From Hoeflea sp. YIM 152468 (GTDB lineage Bacteria; Pseudomonadota; Alphaproteobacteria; Rhizobiales; Rhizobiaceae), in the NCBI RefSeq assembly GCF_029210485.1, contig NZ_JARGET010000005.1, forward strand, positions 248,001-312,000: 64,000 nucleotides of DNA, given 5' to 3'. Positions 18,562 to 27,799 of this stretch are shown piece after piece; positions within the stretch are counted from its first letter, which is position 1; every line of letters begins with the position of its first letter. The translations under genes were made by a program, and so were the position numbers. A model generated the notes under the pieces. The model was not told the DNA's origin, did no database searches, and saw only the letters and a program-made list of their open reading frames with translations.

Positions 18562-19158
18562 ATGAAAATACTCTACTCCCCCGCCTCGCCCTATTCCGCA
18601 AAGGTGCGAATGGCGGCCCATATCGCAGGCGTCCAGGCCGAAGGTGTCCTGACCGACACCAACACCGCGCCCGCTGTACTGGTTGACTCCAATCCGCTGG
18701 GCAAGATCCCGACCCTGCTCACCGAGCAAGGCCAGCCGGTCTATGACAGCCGGGCGATCATGCACTTTCTCGACCGCAGCGGCAGCCAACGGCTGTACCC
18801 GCGCAATGCCGTCAAGCGCACCGAGGTCGAGGTTCTGGAAGCGCTGTGCGACGGCATTTGCGACTGCCTGCTGGCGATCATCTACGAACGCCGCTTCCGG
18901 CCCGAGGAAAAACTCCATCAGGAGTGGATCGACAAGCAGTGGACCAAGGTTGCCCGCGGGCTCGATTACCTTGAAGCCAACCTGCCGCGCATGACAAAGT
19001 CGCCCAATGGCGGTCAACTGGCCCTGGCCGCACTGCTTGGTTACCTGGGCTTGCGATTTACCGGTCAATGGGAGCGCGGACGGCCAAAGCTCAAGCGCTG
19101 GAACGCCAAATTCGCCGCAAACTTTCCCGAAATCAATGCAATGCGTCCGTCAGCGTGA
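18562..19158 (+). CDS. Glutathione S-transferase family protein
   Basis: A 198-aa GST with thioredoxin-like N domain (MKILYSPASPYSAKVRMAA; Ser about residues 7-12 in the active-site loop), the cis-Pro segment GKIPTLL (about 52-58) and DSRAI near 68 for glutathione binding, followed by an all-helical C domain. Substrate unknown. The ATG is preceded by GAAAGAAGACC. Its TGA overlaps the GTG start of dgkA by 4 bp, so the two are translationally coupled, although no functional link is obvious. Confidence 0.88.
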   Translation: MKILYSPASPYSAKVRMAAHIAGVQAEGVLTDTNTAPAVLVDSNPLGKIPTLLTEQGQPVYDSRAIMHFLDRSGSQRLYPRNAVKRTEVEVLEALCDGICDCLLAIIYERRFRPEEKLHQEWIDKQWTKVARGLDYLEANLPRMTKSPNGGQLALAALLGYLGLRFTGQWERGRPKLKRWNAKFAANFPEINAMRPSA

Positions 19159-19541
19159 CATTGCGACCGGTCAAACAGGTCGGGATCGCCCATATGTTGG
19201 CAGCCGCGCGCTATTCGCTGGGCGGCGCCAAACGGCTGTGGCGTGAGGCCGCCTTCAGGCACGAGACCCTGGCCTTGGCGCTGATCCTCGGCCTTTTCGG
19301 CCTCACCGGCGCGCCCTTGTGGGGGCACATCGGCGCGGTGGTGCTCTATCTGCTGACCGCCTCGATCGAGGCGCTGAACACGGCGGTGGAGGAAATCACC
19401 GACCATGCCTCACCGGAGTATTCCGAAATGGCAAGACACGCCAAGGATCTTGGATCCTTCGCGGTGTCTTGCCTGTTGCTGGTGAATGCGATCTGGGCCG
19501 TGTTTGTGCTCTGGTCGGCCTTCACGCCTGGTGTCGGCTGA
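19155..19541 (+). CDS. dgkA: Diacylglycerol kinase (prokaryotic DgkA type)
   Basis: A 128-aa small membrane kinase that phosphorylates diacylglycerol to phosphatidic acid, recycling lipid from periplasmic glucan or LPS decoration. Signature EALNTAVEEITDHASPEYSEMARHAKDLGS (about residues 75-104; the E-x-LNTA-x-E core is intact), with three hydrophobic helices around it. The GTG start overlaps the GST stop by 4 bp; the longer in-frame region upstream is inside the GST gene. Length fits the family (120-130 aa). Confidence 0.92.
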   Translation: MTLRPVKQVGIAHMLAAARYSLGGAKRLWREAAFRHETLALALILGLFGLTGAPLWGHIGAVVLYLLTASIEALNTAVEEITDHASPEYSEMARHAKDLGSFAVSCLLLVNAIWAVFVLWSAFTPGVG

Positions 19542-19702
19542 TTGATCGTCATGACCGGGGTTGCCGGTGCGGCCAAATGGTTCAGGTGCGATCGAGCTGT
19601 CGCCGCTCATAGCCTGCCGGTTGCTCCGGCGCTGGTAATTTGCAATCCGCGCCTTACCTGTGAGCACAGCATCTGCCTCAACTGCAATTGATCGGAGCCC
19701 CC

Positions 19703-20356
19703 ATGACCGACTCTCCCCAACCGCTTCGGATCGACATCATTTCAGACGTCGTCTGCCCCTGGTGCATCGTTGGCTACCGCCAGCTCGCAGCAGCACTGGA
19801 GGCCACCGGAATCAACCACGAGATCCACTGGCATCCGTTCGAGCTGAACCCGCAGATGCCGCAGGAAGGGCAAAATCTCGGCGAGCATATCGCCGAGAAA
19901 TACGGCAGCACGCGGCAACAGTCGCTCGATGGCCGCGCCCGGCTGACCGCGATCGGTAATGATCTGGGGTTTGAATTCAACTTCACCGACGACATGCGCA
20001 TGCACAACACATTCAATGCCCATCAACTGATCCACTGGGCCGACACCCAGGGCCTCGGCCACGCCCTCAAGCAGGCGTTGTTTTCTGCCTATTTCACCGA
20101 CAGGCGTGACCTTTCGGATCATGAAGTGCTGGCCGGGGTGGCCCAGGAAGTGGGCCTTGATTCGACGCAAGCAAGGGCCGTGCTTGCGGATCAACGCTAT
20201 GCGGAGGACGTGCGGCAGAAGGAGGACTTCTGGGTTGAGCAGGGCATTCAGGGCGTGCCTGCCATGGTGTTTGATCGCAAGCACCTGGTCACGGGTGCGC
20301 AAGGCAGCGAGAATTACACCAGCATTCTCAATCAGCTTGCCGCGACGCCCGGCTGA
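19703..20356 (+). CDS. DsbA family oxidoreductase, FrnE-like
   Basis: A 217-aa cytoplasmic thioredoxin-fold protein of the DsbA/FrnE group. The active site CPWC is at about 17-20 in the VVCPWCIVGY context, and the cis-Pro loop is GVPAMVFD near the C-terminus (about 187-194). There is no signal peptide, so a cytoplasmic disulfide oxidoreductase or isomerase is more likely than a periplasmic one. ATG 19703 follows GGAG at 6 bp. Transcription ends at a strong hairpin 38 bp after the stop. Confidence 0.9.
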   Translation: MTDSPQPLRIDIISDVVCPWCIVGYRQLAAALEATGINHEIHWHPFELNPQMPQEGQNLGEHIAEKYGSTRQQSLDGRARLTAIGNDLGFEFNFTDDMRMHNTFNAHQLIHWADTQGLGHALKQALFSAYFTDRRDLSDHEVLAGVAQEVGLDSTQARAVLADQRYAEDVRQKEDFWVEQGIQGVPAMVFDRKHLVTGAQGSENYTSILNQLAATPG

Positions 20357-20393
20357 CGGCCTCGGCAAGGCCGGGCCTGCCCTCACACAACAA

Positions 20394-20423
20394 AACGCCC
20401 GGACGATCACTCATCCGGGCGTT
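20394..20423. terminator. Bidirectional Rho-independent terminator
   Basis: A perfect 10-bp stem AACGCCCGGA (20394-20403) and TCCGGGCGTT (20414-20423) with a 10-base loop, A-rich on the left and T-rich on the right. It lies between the convergent FrnE-like and outer membrane protein genes and can serve both. Confidence 0.85.
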
Positions 20424-20446
20424 TCGCAGTCTCAGGTTCCGACAGA

Positions 20447-21085
20447 TCAGAACTTCATGCCAATACCAACGCGGACTGAATGATCATCAAAGCCCGACGA
20501 TACATTTGTGCCGCCGAGATTGTAGTCCTTCGACTGATAATCCGTGTAGCGGTACTCAAGCCGGGTGGTGATCTTCTCGGTCAGGAACGCTTCCGCACCG
20601 GCACCGGCGGTCCAGCCGATATGGGTGTTGGTGTCGGAACCGGCCGCATTGGACAGTTCAGCCTGCGTCGCGGCCACACCACCGGTCGCGTAGACCAGGA
20701 ACGGATTGACATCCAGACCGATACGAGCACGGAGCGAGCCGTTGAAACCCTGCTCGCCGCTTGCGCCGCCAGCGGAGAAGTCAGCGCCTGAATAGCCCAT
20801 GTCGGCCTCAGCACCATAAACGATGTTGTCAGACTGCCAGTTGTAGCCGCCATAGACGCCGCCGCCGAAACCATCGGCATTCTGAGCAGGTGCGGCGCTG
20901 AACTCGCCCCACTTGTACTCGCCATAACCGCCGAGATATCCACCGGACCAAAGATAGGACACGGGTGCAACTTCAGCTACAGGCGGTTCGGGAGGCTGCT
21001 CGATGATAGCGTCCGCGGCCAGCACGGGGCCGGCGAGCGAGACGGACATGGCTGCAGCCAGCAGTGCCAGTTTACGAATACGCAT
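20447..21085 (-). CDS. Outer membrane beta-barrel protein (Omp25/RopB-like)
   Basis: A 212-aa protein with a signal peptide (MRIRKLALLAAAMSVSL..., cleavage after VLAAD about 24) and an 8-stranded barrel similar to the Omp25/Omp31 and RopB proteins of rhizobia and brucellae. Typical features are a Pro-rich linker (EQPPEPPVAEVAP), SGGYLGGYGEYKWG, the repeated GGVYGGYNWQS, and the terminal strand ending HSVRVGIGMKF with C-terminal Phe, which signals insertion by the BAM complex. AAGGAG lies before the ATG. It has its own terminator and a hairpin in its 5' leader. Confidence 0.9.
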   Translation of the reverse strand: MRIRKLALLAAAMSVSLAGPVLAADAIIEQPPEPPVAEVAPVSYLWSGGYLGGYGEYKWGEFSAAPAQNADGFGGGVYGGYNWQSDNIVYGAEADMGYSGADFSAGGASGEQGFNGSLRARIGLDVNPFLVYATGGVAATQAELSNAAGSDTNTHIGWTAGAGAEAFLTEKITTRLEYRYTDYQSKDYNLGGTNVSSGFDDHSVRVGIGMKF

Positions 21086-21106
21086 TTTATTCTCCTTGTT
21101 TCATCT

Positions 21107-21129
21107 GGCCCGACACAAGACAGCGGGCC
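21107..21129 (-). promoter_or_regulatory. Hairpin in the leader of the outer membrane protein gene
   Basis: GGCCCG (21107-21112), an 11-base loop, then CGGGCC (21124-21129), ending 21 bp upstream of the start codon and just before the ribosome-binding site. A hairpin at this point may stabilise the mRNA or be a target of a small RNA, as is common for outer membrane protein genes. No function has been shown. Confidence 0.3.
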
Positions 21130-21811
21130 GTAAACATCGGGGCATTGGGATGCATGCCTTCGACAGCAGCCAAGATGGCGTTCGAATGCGGCGGGCGCGA
21201 AGCAGGAATGTGGAAACACAGCGGCAGAAAAAGGGCACACGAAGCTGTTGCTTTCGTGCAACAAATTTGCCGCCACCCTGGCGCCGTCTCGATGACGATC
21301 AAGACCCTGCCGCCTATCCGGGGCTGCAATCAAAAAGACACCGTGAGTGTTGATTTGAAAGCGTTCTGACCGAGATCGGGGGGCTGTTCGGCCTTGGCGT
21401 TGCCGGTGACCAGAGGGTTGAGACGCTGGCGCGCCATCTGAGACACACGCCATCAGCGCGCTGTCCCGGAACTGACGATTGTGGCTTTCGGGAGTTTATG
21501 CCGAACAGGATCGGGTCACGGCAAACGGTGTTGGGGAATGTCTGCGCAATCGCCCGTTGGCGATCGTCTGATCTCCCACGCTGCCAACGCGGTTTGCTCG
21601 GCTGAGCCGGTCGATCTGTGCATTGATCCAGTCGATCCGAGAATGAGGCTCGCCGCCAGCCTTGCCCTGGTAGCGCTGGCGCATTGCAGGGCGCTGAACA
21701 AAAGGCTTGGCGGCATGGCCATGCTTGCGGCTATGGTGGTCTCTCACATCCGGGCAGATTCCAAAGAGCCTGCCACACGATCCCACCAGCAGAGATAATC
21801 CGGGAAAAATC
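21130..21811. other. Long intergenic region without a supported gene
   Basis: About 680 bp between the divergent outer membrane protein and SDR genes. Several frames of 70-130 codons are open on both strands but they begin without ribosome-binding sites and show no recognisable domain. Promoters for both flanking genes must lie here. It may be decayed coding sequence or hold a small RNA; I see no decisive hairpin with T-run. Confidence 0.5.
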
Positions 21812-22576
21812 ATGACATCATCGAAAGGGACGGTTCTGGTGACGGGGGCCGGGCGCCGTGTCGGCAAGGCGATTGCGCTGGATCTGGCTGCCCATGGCTA
21901 CACCATCGCCATCCATGCCAACAACAGCGTCGAACAGGCCGAGGCCGTCGCCGGCTCCATCCGTGAGACAGGCGGTGTGGCCGAAGTGTTTCTGGCCGAC
22001 CTTTCCGATGGCAAGGCAGTGAAAGCTCTCCATGCCGACATCTCAAAGCGCCTCGGTCCGCCCGACATCATTATCAACAACGCCTCGATGTTCGAGCATG
22101 ACGATGTGCGCAGCATGGACGAGGCACTGTTTGACAAGCACTTCGCCATCCACCTGAAAGCGCCGGCGCTGCTGGCCCAATCAATGGCTGCAAGCCTGCC
22201 CGAGGACCGCGACGGGCTCATCGTCAACATCATCGACCAGCGGGTCTGGAAGCTGACGCCGCGGTATTTCTCCTACACCCTGTCGAAATCGGCACTCTGG
22301 ACCGCAACACAGACCATGGCGCAGGCGCTGGCGCCGCGCATACGGGTCAATGCCATCGGTCCCGGTCCGACGCTTGCCAATGAGCGGCAGAAGGAAACCG
22401 ATTTCGCCCGTCAGGCCGCCAAGGTGCTGCTTGAGCACGGTCCTGAGCTCTCCGAGTTCGGCGCCACCATCCGTTACCTGCACCAGGCGAGATCGGTGAC
22501 CGGCCAGATGATCGCGCTTGATGGCGGTCAGCATCTTGCCTGGCAAACACCGGATGTGTCGGGCGTCGGCGAATGA
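21812..22576 (+). CDS. Short-chain dehydrogenase/reductase, pteridine-reductase-like
   Basis: A 254-aa SDR with the NAD(P)-binding motif TGAGRRVGKAIA (about 11-22), NNAS (about 89-92) and the catalytic YTLSK (Tyr-x3-Lys, about 155-159). The TGAGRRVG start with two Arg favours NADPH and resembles FolM and pteridine reductases, so dihydromonapterin or dihydrofolate reduction is a reasonable guess. The ATG follows CGGGAAAAATC; longer frames upstream are not supported. The gene stands alone, 177 bp before uvrC in the same direction. Confidence 0.88.
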   Translation: MTSSKGTVLVTGAGRRVGKAIALDLAAHGYTIAIHANNSVEQAEAVAGSIRETGGVAEVFLADLSDGKAVKALHADISKRLGPPDIIINNASMFEHDDVRSMDEALFDKHFAIHLKAPALLAQSMAASLPEDRDGLIVNIIDQRVWKLTPRYFSYTLSKSALWTATQTMAQALAPRIRVNAIGPGPTLANERQKETDFARQAAKVLLEHGPELSEFGATIRYLHQARSVTGQMIALDGGQHLAWQTPDVSGVGE

Positions 22577-22753
22577 CCGCTTGCGGGCTGTGACAGGAAA
22601 GCACCTGCCGCAAGCATGGCCGATCGCCGCTGCGCTTGGCGGGCTGGTTCACCCCTGCCGGGGTTGATATGCCTCGCTGCTGACGCCAGATAACAGGTTC
22701 TGCCGGTAACCCTCTCTTGCCCGGACACGGGTGGAGGCTGATAAGATCTTTCC

Positions 22754-24856
22754 ATGACTCGACCCTCCGATTCTCCCGCTCCCAAGCCTTCCAAAGCCAC
22801 AGCGCCTGCCGATGGCGGCGTGATCTATGAGGAAACGGATACCGACGAGGATGAGGTCGCCGAGGATGAACCAGCCGGGATTGCGGCGCCGCTGCCTGCG
22901 GATGTGGCCAATGTCGCAGGCATGGAATGGAACGAGAGTCCCGGTGTCACCGAGGGGTTGAAGGGGGCAGACGTCATTCAGGCTTTCGTCCGGCACCTGC
23001 CCAACCAGCCCGGCGTCTACCGGATGATGAACGAGGCCGGCGACGTTCTCTATGTCGGCAAGGCGCGGAGCCTGAAGAAGCGGGTCACGAACTACGCCCA
23101 GGGCCGTGGGCATTCCAACCGCATCACAAGGATGATCGCGCAGACTGCCAACATGGAGTTCGTCACCACGCGCACCGAAACCGAAGCGCTGCTGCTTGAA
23201 GCCAATCTGATCAAGCGGCTCAAGCCACGCTTCAACGTGCTGATGCGGGATGACAAATCCTTTCCCTACATCCTCATCACCGGCAATCACGAGTCACCGG
23301 CGATTTTCAAGCATCGCGGGGCACGCTCGCGCAAGGGAACCTATTTCGGCCCCTTCGCCTCAGCAGGCGCAGTCGGACGCACCATCAATGCCCTGCAGCG
23401 CGCCTTCCTGCTGCGCACCTGCACGGACAGCGTCTATGAAGGGCGAACCCGGCCCTGCCTGCTGTATCAGATCAAGCGCTGCTCCGGCCCCTGCACAGGC
23501 GAAATCGACGCCGAGGGTTATGCCCGGCTGGTGGGCGAAGCCAAGGATTTCCTCTCCGGGCGCAGCCAGGCGGTCAAGTCGCAACTCTCGGCAGCCATGC
23601 AGTCGGCGTCCGATGATCTCGATTTCGAGCGCGCCGCGGTCTACCGCGACCGGCTGTCGGCGCTCAGTCATGTGCAGAGCTATCAGGGCATCAATCCGCA
23701 AACTGTTGAAGAAGCGGACGTGTTCGCCATCCATCACGACGCCGGCATGGCCTGCATTCAGGTGTTCTTTTTCCGTACCGGCCAGAACTGGGGCAACCGG
23801 GCCTATTTCCCCAAGGCCGACCCATCGCTTGCGGCAGGCGAGATTCTCGGCGCTTTCATCGGTCAGTTCTACGATGACAAGCCGACGCCGCGGCTGATCC
23901 TGGTCTCGGAGGACTTCGAAGACAGGGCGCTGCTGCAGCAAGCGCTGAGCGTGCGCATGGAGCGCAAGACCACCATCACCGTGCCGCAACGGGGCGAGAA
24001 ACGCGACCTGGTTGACCAGGTGCTTGTCAACGCACGCGAGGCCCACGGCCGCAATCTGGCCGAGACCGCTTCGCAGACGCGCCTGCTTGAGGGGCTTGCG
24101 GAAACCTTCAACCTGCCGCATCCGCCACGGCGCATCGAAGTCTACGACAACTCCCACATCATGGGCACCAATGCCGTGGGCGGGATGATCGTTGCCGGGC
24201 CGGAAGGGTTCGTCAAAAACCAGTACCGCAAGTTCAACATCAAATCGACCGAGATCACCCCGGGCGACGATTTCGGCATGATGCGCGAAGTCATGCAGCG
24301 GCGGTTTTCGCGGCTGATCAAGGAGCATGGTGACGCCGGCCCGACCAGTCCGGGCGCAGCCGACGATCCCGACGCGGACAACCCGGCAGGCATGCCGGCC
24401 TGGCCGGATCTGGTGTTGATCGATGGCGGCAAGGGCCAGATGAGCGCCGTGCATGCCATTCTCGAAGAGCTGGAGATCGCCGACAAGATCACCGCCATCG
24501 GCGTTGCCAAGGGGATGGACCGTGAGGCCGGGCGCGAGCGTTTTTTCATCAAGGGCAAACCCGACTTCACCTTGCCGCCGCGGGACCCGGTGCTCTATTT
24601 CATCCAGCGGCTGCGCGACGAGGCGCACCGCTTCGCCATCGGCACCCACCGGGCGCGGCGCAAGAAGGATCTGGTCGCCAATCCGCTCGATGAAATCGCC
24701 GGGATCGGTCCGACTCGCAAACGGGCATTGTTGCACCATTTCGGCACAGCCAAGGCGGTGTCACGGGCCGGTGTCGATGATCTGGTCGCTGTCGAGGGAA
24801 TCTCGGTGGCAGTGGCCGAGCTGGTTTACAATCATTTTCACGAGGAAAACCGCTAA
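22754..24856 (+). CDS. uvrC: Excinuclease ABC subunit C
   Basis: A 700-aa UvrC, the nuclease that makes both incisions in nucleotide excision repair. The GIY-YIG domain starts near residue 80 (PGVYRMMN...VLYVGKA) and is followed by the UVR motif region, the RNase H-like C nuclease domain ([25 protein letters not shown]) and a terminal helix-hairpin-helix ([10 protein letters not shown]-type end). It is about 90 aa longer than E. coli UvrC because of a 75-aa acidic, low-complexity N-terminal extension ([13 protein letters not shown]) and an Asp/Pro-rich insert near 530. A Met at residue 57 is a possible alternative start. pgsA and moaDE follow in the same direction. Confidence 0.96.
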   Translation: MTRPSDSPAPKPSKATAPADGGVIYEETDTDEDEVAEDEPAGIAAPLPADVANVAGMEWNESPGVTEGLKGADVIQAFVRHLPNQPGVYRMMNEAGDVLYVGKARSLKKRVTNYAQGRGHSNRITRMIAQTANMEFVTTRTETEALLLEANLIKRLKPRFNVLMRDDKSFPYILITGNHESPAIFKHRGARSRKGTYFGPFASAGAVGRTINALQRAFLLRTCTDSVYEGRTRPCLLYQIKRCSGPCTGEIDAEGYARLVGEAKDFLSGRSQAVKSQLSAAMQSASDDLDFERAAVYRDRLSALSHVQSYQGINPQTVEEADVFAIHHDAGMACIQVFFFRTGQNWGNRAYFPKADPSLAAGEILGAFIGQFYDDKPTPRLILVSEDFEDRALLQQALSVRMERKTTITVPQRGEKRDLVDQVLVNAREAHGRNLAETASQTRLLEGLAETFNLPHPPRRIEVYDNSHIMGTNAVGGMIVAGPEGFVKNQYRKFNIKSTEITPGDDFGMMREVMQRRFSRLIKEHGDAGPTSPGAADDPDADNPAGMPAWPDLVLIDGGKGQMSAVHAILEELEIADKITAIGVAKGMDREAGRERFFIKGKPDFTLPPRDPVLYFIQRLRDEAHRFAIGTHRARRKKDLVANPLDEIAGIGPTRKRALLHHFGTAKAVSRAGVDDLVAVEGISVAVAELVYNHFHEENR

Positions 24857-24975
24857 GCTGTCATCACTTTGGTGTTTAACTGCGACATTAAGGCGCTAAG
24901 TGGCTGTGCGGTGGTTGACCTGAGCGGCTGCCCGCGCGCATCTTGCGCAAAATCCTCACATGAACGGGGTGCATC

Positions 24976-25560
24976 ATGGCGTCGCGCGCGCTTAACATAC
25001 CGAATATGCTAACTTATGGGCGGATTCTCGCTGTTCCGCTGATTGTGCTGTGCTTCTTCATCGAGGGCCGCCTGCATGGCTCTGACTTTGCGCGCTGGAG
25101 CGCGCTCGCCATCTTCATCGTCGCCTCGATCACCGATTTTTTCGACGGCTACCTCGCCCGCATCTGGGACCAGACGTCGACCATCGGACGAATGCTCGAT
25201 CCGATCGCCGACAAGCTGCTGGTGTCTTCGATCCTGTTGCTGATCGCTGCCGACGGCACCATCGCCGGATGGACGATCTGGGCGGCGATCATCATTCTGT
25301 GCCGGGAAATTCTGGTGTCGGGCTTGCGCGAGTATCTTGCGGCGTTGAAGGTTTCGGTGCCGGTGACCTGGATTGCCAAGTGGAAAACCACCTTGCAGAT
25401 GATTGCCCTGGGCTTCCTGCTGGCCGGTCCTGCTGGTGACAAGGTGCTGCCCTACACAACCGAACTCGGAATCGGGTTATTGTGGATCGCGGCAGCGATT
25501 ACGATTTACACCGGGTACGATTACTTCAGAGCCGGTTTGCGGCATATGGTGGACACATGA
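24976..25560 (+). CDS. pgsA: CDP-diacylglycerol--glycerol-3-phosphate 3-phosphatidyltransferase
   Basis: A 194-aa membrane enzyme that makes phosphatidylglycerol phosphate. The full signature D-x2-DG-x2-AR-x8-G-x3-D-x3-D is present (TDFFDGYLARIWDQ then GRMLDPIADK, about 53-80), and the start RALNIPNMLTYGRILAVPL is typical of PgsA. Its position directly after uvrC is the usual one in many bacteria. Its TGA overlaps the ATG of moaD by 4 bp. A divergent paralogue is found at 7286-7822. Confidence 0.93.
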   Translation: MASRALNIPNMLTYGRILAVPLIVLCFFIEGRLHGSDFARWSALAIFIVASITDFFDGYLARIWDQTSTIGRMLDPIADKLLVSSILLLIAADGTIAGWTIWAAIIILCREILVSGLREYLAALKVSVPVTWIAKWKTTLQMIALGFLLAGPAGDKVLPYTTELGIGLLWIAAAITIYTGYDYFRAGLRHMVDT

Positions 25561-25814
25561 GCATTCGAATTGTCTATTTCGCCTGGGTACGCGAGCGCAT
25601 CGGCAAGGGCTCGGAAGCGATCGATCTGCCGGAGACGGTCAAGACCGTGGGCGAGCTGATCGCGCATCTGGCGACGCTTGGCGAAGAGTATGCGGAAGCT
25701 TTCGCGGTGCCGGACGTGATCCGGGCGGCAATCGATGAAGAGCATGTCGATCACGACCAAGCCATTGGCTCTGCAGGGGAAGTCGCCCTGTTTCCGCCAA
25801 TGACCGGAGGCTGA
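25557..25814 (+). CDS. moaD: Molybdopterin synthase sulfur carrier subunit
   Basis: An 85-aa ubiquitin-like MoaD. The C-terminus ends FPPMTGG; the Gly-Gly tail is adenylated by MoeB and then thiocarboxylated to donate sulfur to cyclic pyranopterin monophosphate. N-terminal strand IRIVYFAWVRERIGK fits the beta-grasp fold. ATG overlaps the pgsA stop by 4 bp; moaE follows after one base, so the three genes are probably one transcript. It supplies the cofactor needed by enzymes such as the molybdopterin oxidoreductase at 14239-16377. Confidence 0.94.
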   Translation: MSIRIVYFAWVRERIGKGSEAIDLPETVKTVGELIAHLATLGEEYAEAFAVPDVIRAAIDEEHVDHDQAIGSAGEVALFPPMTGG

Positions 25815-25815
25815 G

Positions 25816-26316
25816 ATGCAGACTGGCACCAGGACATCGGCCAGGCAGGCGCCGACCATTGCCGTGCGCATTCAAACCGAGGATTTCGACATCGCCCGGG
25901 AAATCGCGGCCCTCACCCGGGATCGCCGCGAGATCGGCGCAGTGGTCAGTTTCACCGGTCTGTGCCGCGACGAAGGCGGACGTCTGTCCGCGCTCGAACT
26001 GGAACATTATCCGGGCATGGCGGAACGCGCCATTGGCGTGATCGCCGCAGAGGCGGTGAGCCGGTTCGGCCTCAGCGGCATCACCGCCATTCATCGTCAT
26101 GGCGCCATCGAACCCGGCGGCAATATCGTGCTGGTGGTGGCCTGCGCTTCGCACAGGCAGGCAGCCTTCGACGGCGCCGCGTTCCTGATGGATTTCCTCA
26201 AGACCGATGCGCCGTTCTGGAAGAAGGAACATCTCGCCGCCGGAGGGACAGGCGAATGGGTTTCTGCCAAGGATACCGACGACAAAGCCAAGGCGCGCTG
26301 GCAGCGTAACGGATGA
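25816..26316 (+). CDS. moaE: Molybdopterin synthase catalytic subunit
   Basis: A 166-aa MoaE that forms a heterotetramer with MoaD and converts precursor Z to molybdopterin. Family segments [12 protein letters not shown] (about 47-58), the conserved EHYPGMAER region (about 67-75), [11 protein letters not shown] (about 93-103) and the catalytic Lys region [12 protein letters not shown] (about 128-140) are all present. It begins with a 10-aa extension (TRTSARQAP). The stop overlaps the ung start by 4 bp (ATGA). Confidence 0.95.
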   Translation: MQTGTRTSARQAPTIAVRIQTEDFDIAREIAALTRDRREIGAVVSFTGLCRDEGGRLSALELEHYPGMAERAIGVIAAEAVSRFGLSGITAIHRHGAIEPGGNIVLVVACASHRQAAFDGAAFLMDFLKTDAPFWKKEHLAAGGTGEWVSAKDTDDKAKARWQRNG

Positions 26317-27002
26317 CAGCGACGTTCAAGCTTGAAGACAGCTGGAAAACCGCGTTGTCGGACGAGCTTTACAGTCCCTACATGGCTGACCTGAAGGCTT
26401 TCCTGGACGCTGAAATCGCGGCCGGAAAAACCATCTTTCCGCGGCAGTCGGATTGTTTTGCAGCGTTTGACCTCACGCCGCTCGACAAGGTCAAACTGGT
26501 GATACTGGGACAGGATCCCTACCATGGCGAGGGTCAGGCGCATGGCCTGTGTTTTTCGGTGCAGCCGGGCGTGCGCACACCGCCATCGCTGAAAAACATC
26601 TACAAGGAACTCGAGACCGATCTCGGCATCGCCCGGGCCGGCCACGGCAACCTCGTAAGCTGGGCGCGGCAGGGCGTGCTGCTGCTCAACAGCGTGCTGA
26701 CAGTGGAACAGGGTCTGGCGGCCTCGCATCGCGGCCACGGCTGGGAGCGCTTCACCGACGCCGTGATTGACTGCGTCAACGAGCTGGACCGTCCGGTGGT
26801 GTTCCTGCTCTGGGGCGCCTATGCACAGAAGAAAGCCGATTTCGTCGATACCAGCCGCCATCTGGTGCTCAAGGCCGCTCACCCTTCGCCGCTCTCCGCC
26901 CACGCCGGATTTCTCGGCTGCCGGCATTTCTCCCGGGCCAATGCGTTTCTTGCAAACAACGGCATGGAGCCGATCGACTGGCAGGTGCCGACGCCGCCAT
27001 GA
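26313..27002 (+). CDS. ung: Uracil-DNA glycosylase (family 1)
   Basis: A 229-aa Ung that removes uracil from DNA. Motif [19 protein letters not shown] (about 66-83) with catalytic Asp, and motif [19 protein letters not shown] (about 189-206) with catalytic His and the Leu intercalation loop, are intact. The ATG overlaps the moaE stop by 4 bp. With uvrC in the same run, two DNA-repair genes flank the cofactor genes. A bidirectional terminator follows 29 bp after the stop. Confidence 0.96.
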   Translation: MTATFKLEDSWKTALSDELYSPYMADLKAFLDAEIAAGKTIFPRQSDCFAAFDLTPLDKVKLVILGQDPYHGEGQAHGLCFSVQPGVRTPPSLKNIYKELETDLGIARAGHGNLVSWARQGVLLLNSVLTVEQGLAASHRGHGWERFTDAVIDCVNELDRPVVFLLWGAYAQKKADFVDTSRHLVLKAAHPSPLSAHAGFLGCRHFSRANAFLANNGMEPIDWQVPTPP

Positions 27003-27030
27003 CCGCGGCATCATCCTTGTCCCGCCCAGC

Positions 27031-27061
27031 AAAAAACCGGATCCTTGCGAACCCGGTTTTT
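27031..27061. terminator. Bidirectional terminator between ung and ndk
   Basis: AAAAAACCGG (27031-27040) pairs with CCGGTTTTT (27053-27061) around a 12-base loop. The A-run and T-run flanking the stem allow it to end transcription from both the plus (ung) and minus (ndk) sides. Confidence 0.75.
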
Positions 27062-27104
27062 CGTTTCAATTCAACGACATCGACCTGTTGGCCGACAGTC
27101 TGAT

Positions 27105-27527
27105 TCAGCCGACGATTTCAGTGCCAGAGAACCAGTAGGCGATTTCTTCGGCTGCGGTTTCAGGCGCATCCGAGCCGTGCACCGAATTCTCGCCGATCGA
27201 CAGCGCATGGGTCTTGCGGATGGTGCCCTCGGCAGCATCGGCAGGGTTGGTGGCGCCCATCAGTTCACGGTTCCTGGCAATGGCGTTCTCGCCTTCGAGA
27301 ACCTGAACCACGGTCGGGCCGGACGTCATGCCTTCAACCAGTTCGCCGAAGAAAGGGCGTTCCTTGTGCACGGCATAAAAACCTTCGGCTTCGCGCGTGC
27401 TCATCCAGACGCGCTTGGAGGCAACAACACGCAGGCCATTGTCTTCAAAGACTTTGGTGATGGTGCCGGTCAGGTTGCGCTTGGTGGCATCGGGCTTGAT
27501 CATCGAGAAAGTGCGTTCAATCGCCAT
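27105..27527 (-). CDS. ndk: Nucleoside-diphosphate kinase
   Basis: A 140-aa NDK that interconverts nucleoside di- and triphosphates using a phospho-His intermediate. Start [19 protein letters not shown] and the active-site segment [16 protein letters not shown] (His about 117) are exact family hallmarks. Frames continue upstream of the ATG at 27527 but without homology to the family. The gene is monocistronic in appearance, convergent to ung. Confidence 0.97.
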   Translation of the reverse strand: MAIERTFSMIKPDATKRNLTGTITKVFEDNGLRVVASKRVWMSTREAEGFYAVHKERPFFGELVEGMTSGPTVVQVLEGENAIARNRELMGATNPADAAEGTIRKTHALSIGENSVHGSDAPETAAEEIAYWFSGTEIVG

Positions 27528-27799
27528 TGTGGTCTGTCCTGTCATTTGGTTGTGGTCACGAGACTTGAGCCGGGCAATTGCCTGCGCAAGAAATTCGGGT
27601 GCAGAAATCCGGGCTGAAACACGTCCGGCCCGGAGTTGGCGCCTAAATAGCCGCATGCCCGGCCATTCGCAAGGGGCGGCGCGCATGGCATGCCTTGGCG
27701 GGCTGACGATCATCTGCATTGGCACGCGGCTGCTACCGGACAAGACTGCGTTGCTCGGTGTGCCCGGCCCAGCCCGTGGGGCCCTGGACCTTGAACAAT

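Noticed and set aside
22686-22753. Possible LexA site before uvrC
   Set aside because: A GTTC occurs but the second GTTC of the alphaproteobacterial GTTC-N7-GTTC consensus is absent.
24880-24900. TTAA-N8-TTAA between uvrC and pgsA
   Set aside because: The spacing is 8 rather than the 7 bases required for a CtrA box.
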